Part shown: positions 63,905 through 64,000 of the stretch, one piece after another
Numbering within the stretch: position 1 is the first letter of the stretch
How the letters are laid out: each line of letters opens with the position of its first letter
Assembly (NCBI RefSeq): GCF_947172395.1
Contig: NC_069093.1
Span: forward strand, 6,669,561-6,733,560
Direction: 5' to 3'
DNA: 64,000 nt
DNA from: Bicyclus anynana
Taxonomy: Eukaryota; Arthropoda; Insecta; Lepidoptera; Nymphalidae
Made by a program: the position numbers and the translations under genes
Notes under the pieces: model-generated
Told to the model about the DNA's origin: nothing
The model's database searches: none
Seen by the model: only the letters and a program-made list of their open reading frames with translations

Positions 63905-64000
63905 GGTAATCTAAAGAACTACTGGTTTGAACTGAAATATTATTTTAGTGGTGGACAGCCCATTTATTGCAGAAACGGGAACAACGCAGGTGAAACTGCA
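63905..64000 (+). mobile_element. Hel-1-like copy cut by the window edge
   Basis: AATCTAAAGAACTACTGGTT, GTGGACAGCCCATTTATTGC, GAAACGGGAACAACGCAGGTG and AAACTGC match the centre and 3' part of Hel-1; the end lies outside the window. Confidence 0.7.

Overview
The window looks like non-coding nuclear DNA from a lepidopteran (moth or butterfly). It is AT-rich and has no operons, ribosome binding sites or recognisable host protein-coding gene. It is crowded with short repeats of kinds common in Lepidoptera: tRNA-derived SINEs, short non-autonomous Helitron-like elements that begin TC and end CTAG before a T, and 5'-truncated non-LTR retrotransposon tails. The assignment rests on recognising these families; no database was searched. 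Whether the window is intergenic or a large intron cannot be decided from it.

Family names used in the entries: SINE-A (box A TGGCGCAGTGGTA, box B GGTTCGATCCC, about 330 bp, ends CTAACTTGTAAAGAATAAA plus poly(A)). SINE-B (box A-like TAGCCCAGTGG, box B GGTTCGAATCC, about 310 bp, ends in a GATGAT tail). Hel-1 (about 200 bp, TCTATACTAATATTATAAAG to GCGTCAGCTAG). Hel-2 (220 to 390 bp, TC(A/C)(C)TACTAATATTA-like start to GCGTCCGCTAG). Hel-3 (a Hel-1 relative with a different centre). Hel-4 (ends GTCCGCTAG and carries GTAGGG-rich DNA). RTE (3' end of an endonuclease/reverse transcriptase LINE with an ATGATG tail). LINE-X (a different non-LTR C-terminus containing VETLGPW and QRGNAASILATIP). LINE-Y (a C-X2-C-X8-H-X4-C knuckle).

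Layout. 0-6.6 kb: scattered SINE-A, RTE and LINE tails and a MITE-like inverted repeat. 6.6-7.8 kb: a Hel-1 copy whose AAAC tract has grown to about 980 bp of pure tetranucleotide. 8-12.4 kb: Helitrons, SINE-A and RTE. 12.7-14.0 kb: a tandem duplication of about 0.47 kb split by a SINE-B. 14.3-15.2 kb: an RTE fragment broken by two later insertions. 16-50 kb: ordinary repeat-strewn DNA with several compact perfect hairpins. 50.8-59.2 kb: a tandem segmental duplication with units of about 4.4 and 3.9 kb, including a 1 kb core that is almost identical between copies. 59-64 kb: more Helitron, LINE and RTE remnants, a CRE-motif-rich stretch, and G/C-rich tandem repeats.

No genes can be shown to work together here. 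The main stories are structural: microsatellite growth seeded inside a transposon, repeated creation of near-perfect snap-back hairpins with 4-9 nt loops, and a patchwork tandem duplication. Two paralogous candidate terminal exons (55049-55112 and 58994-59057) are the only weak hint of a host gene.
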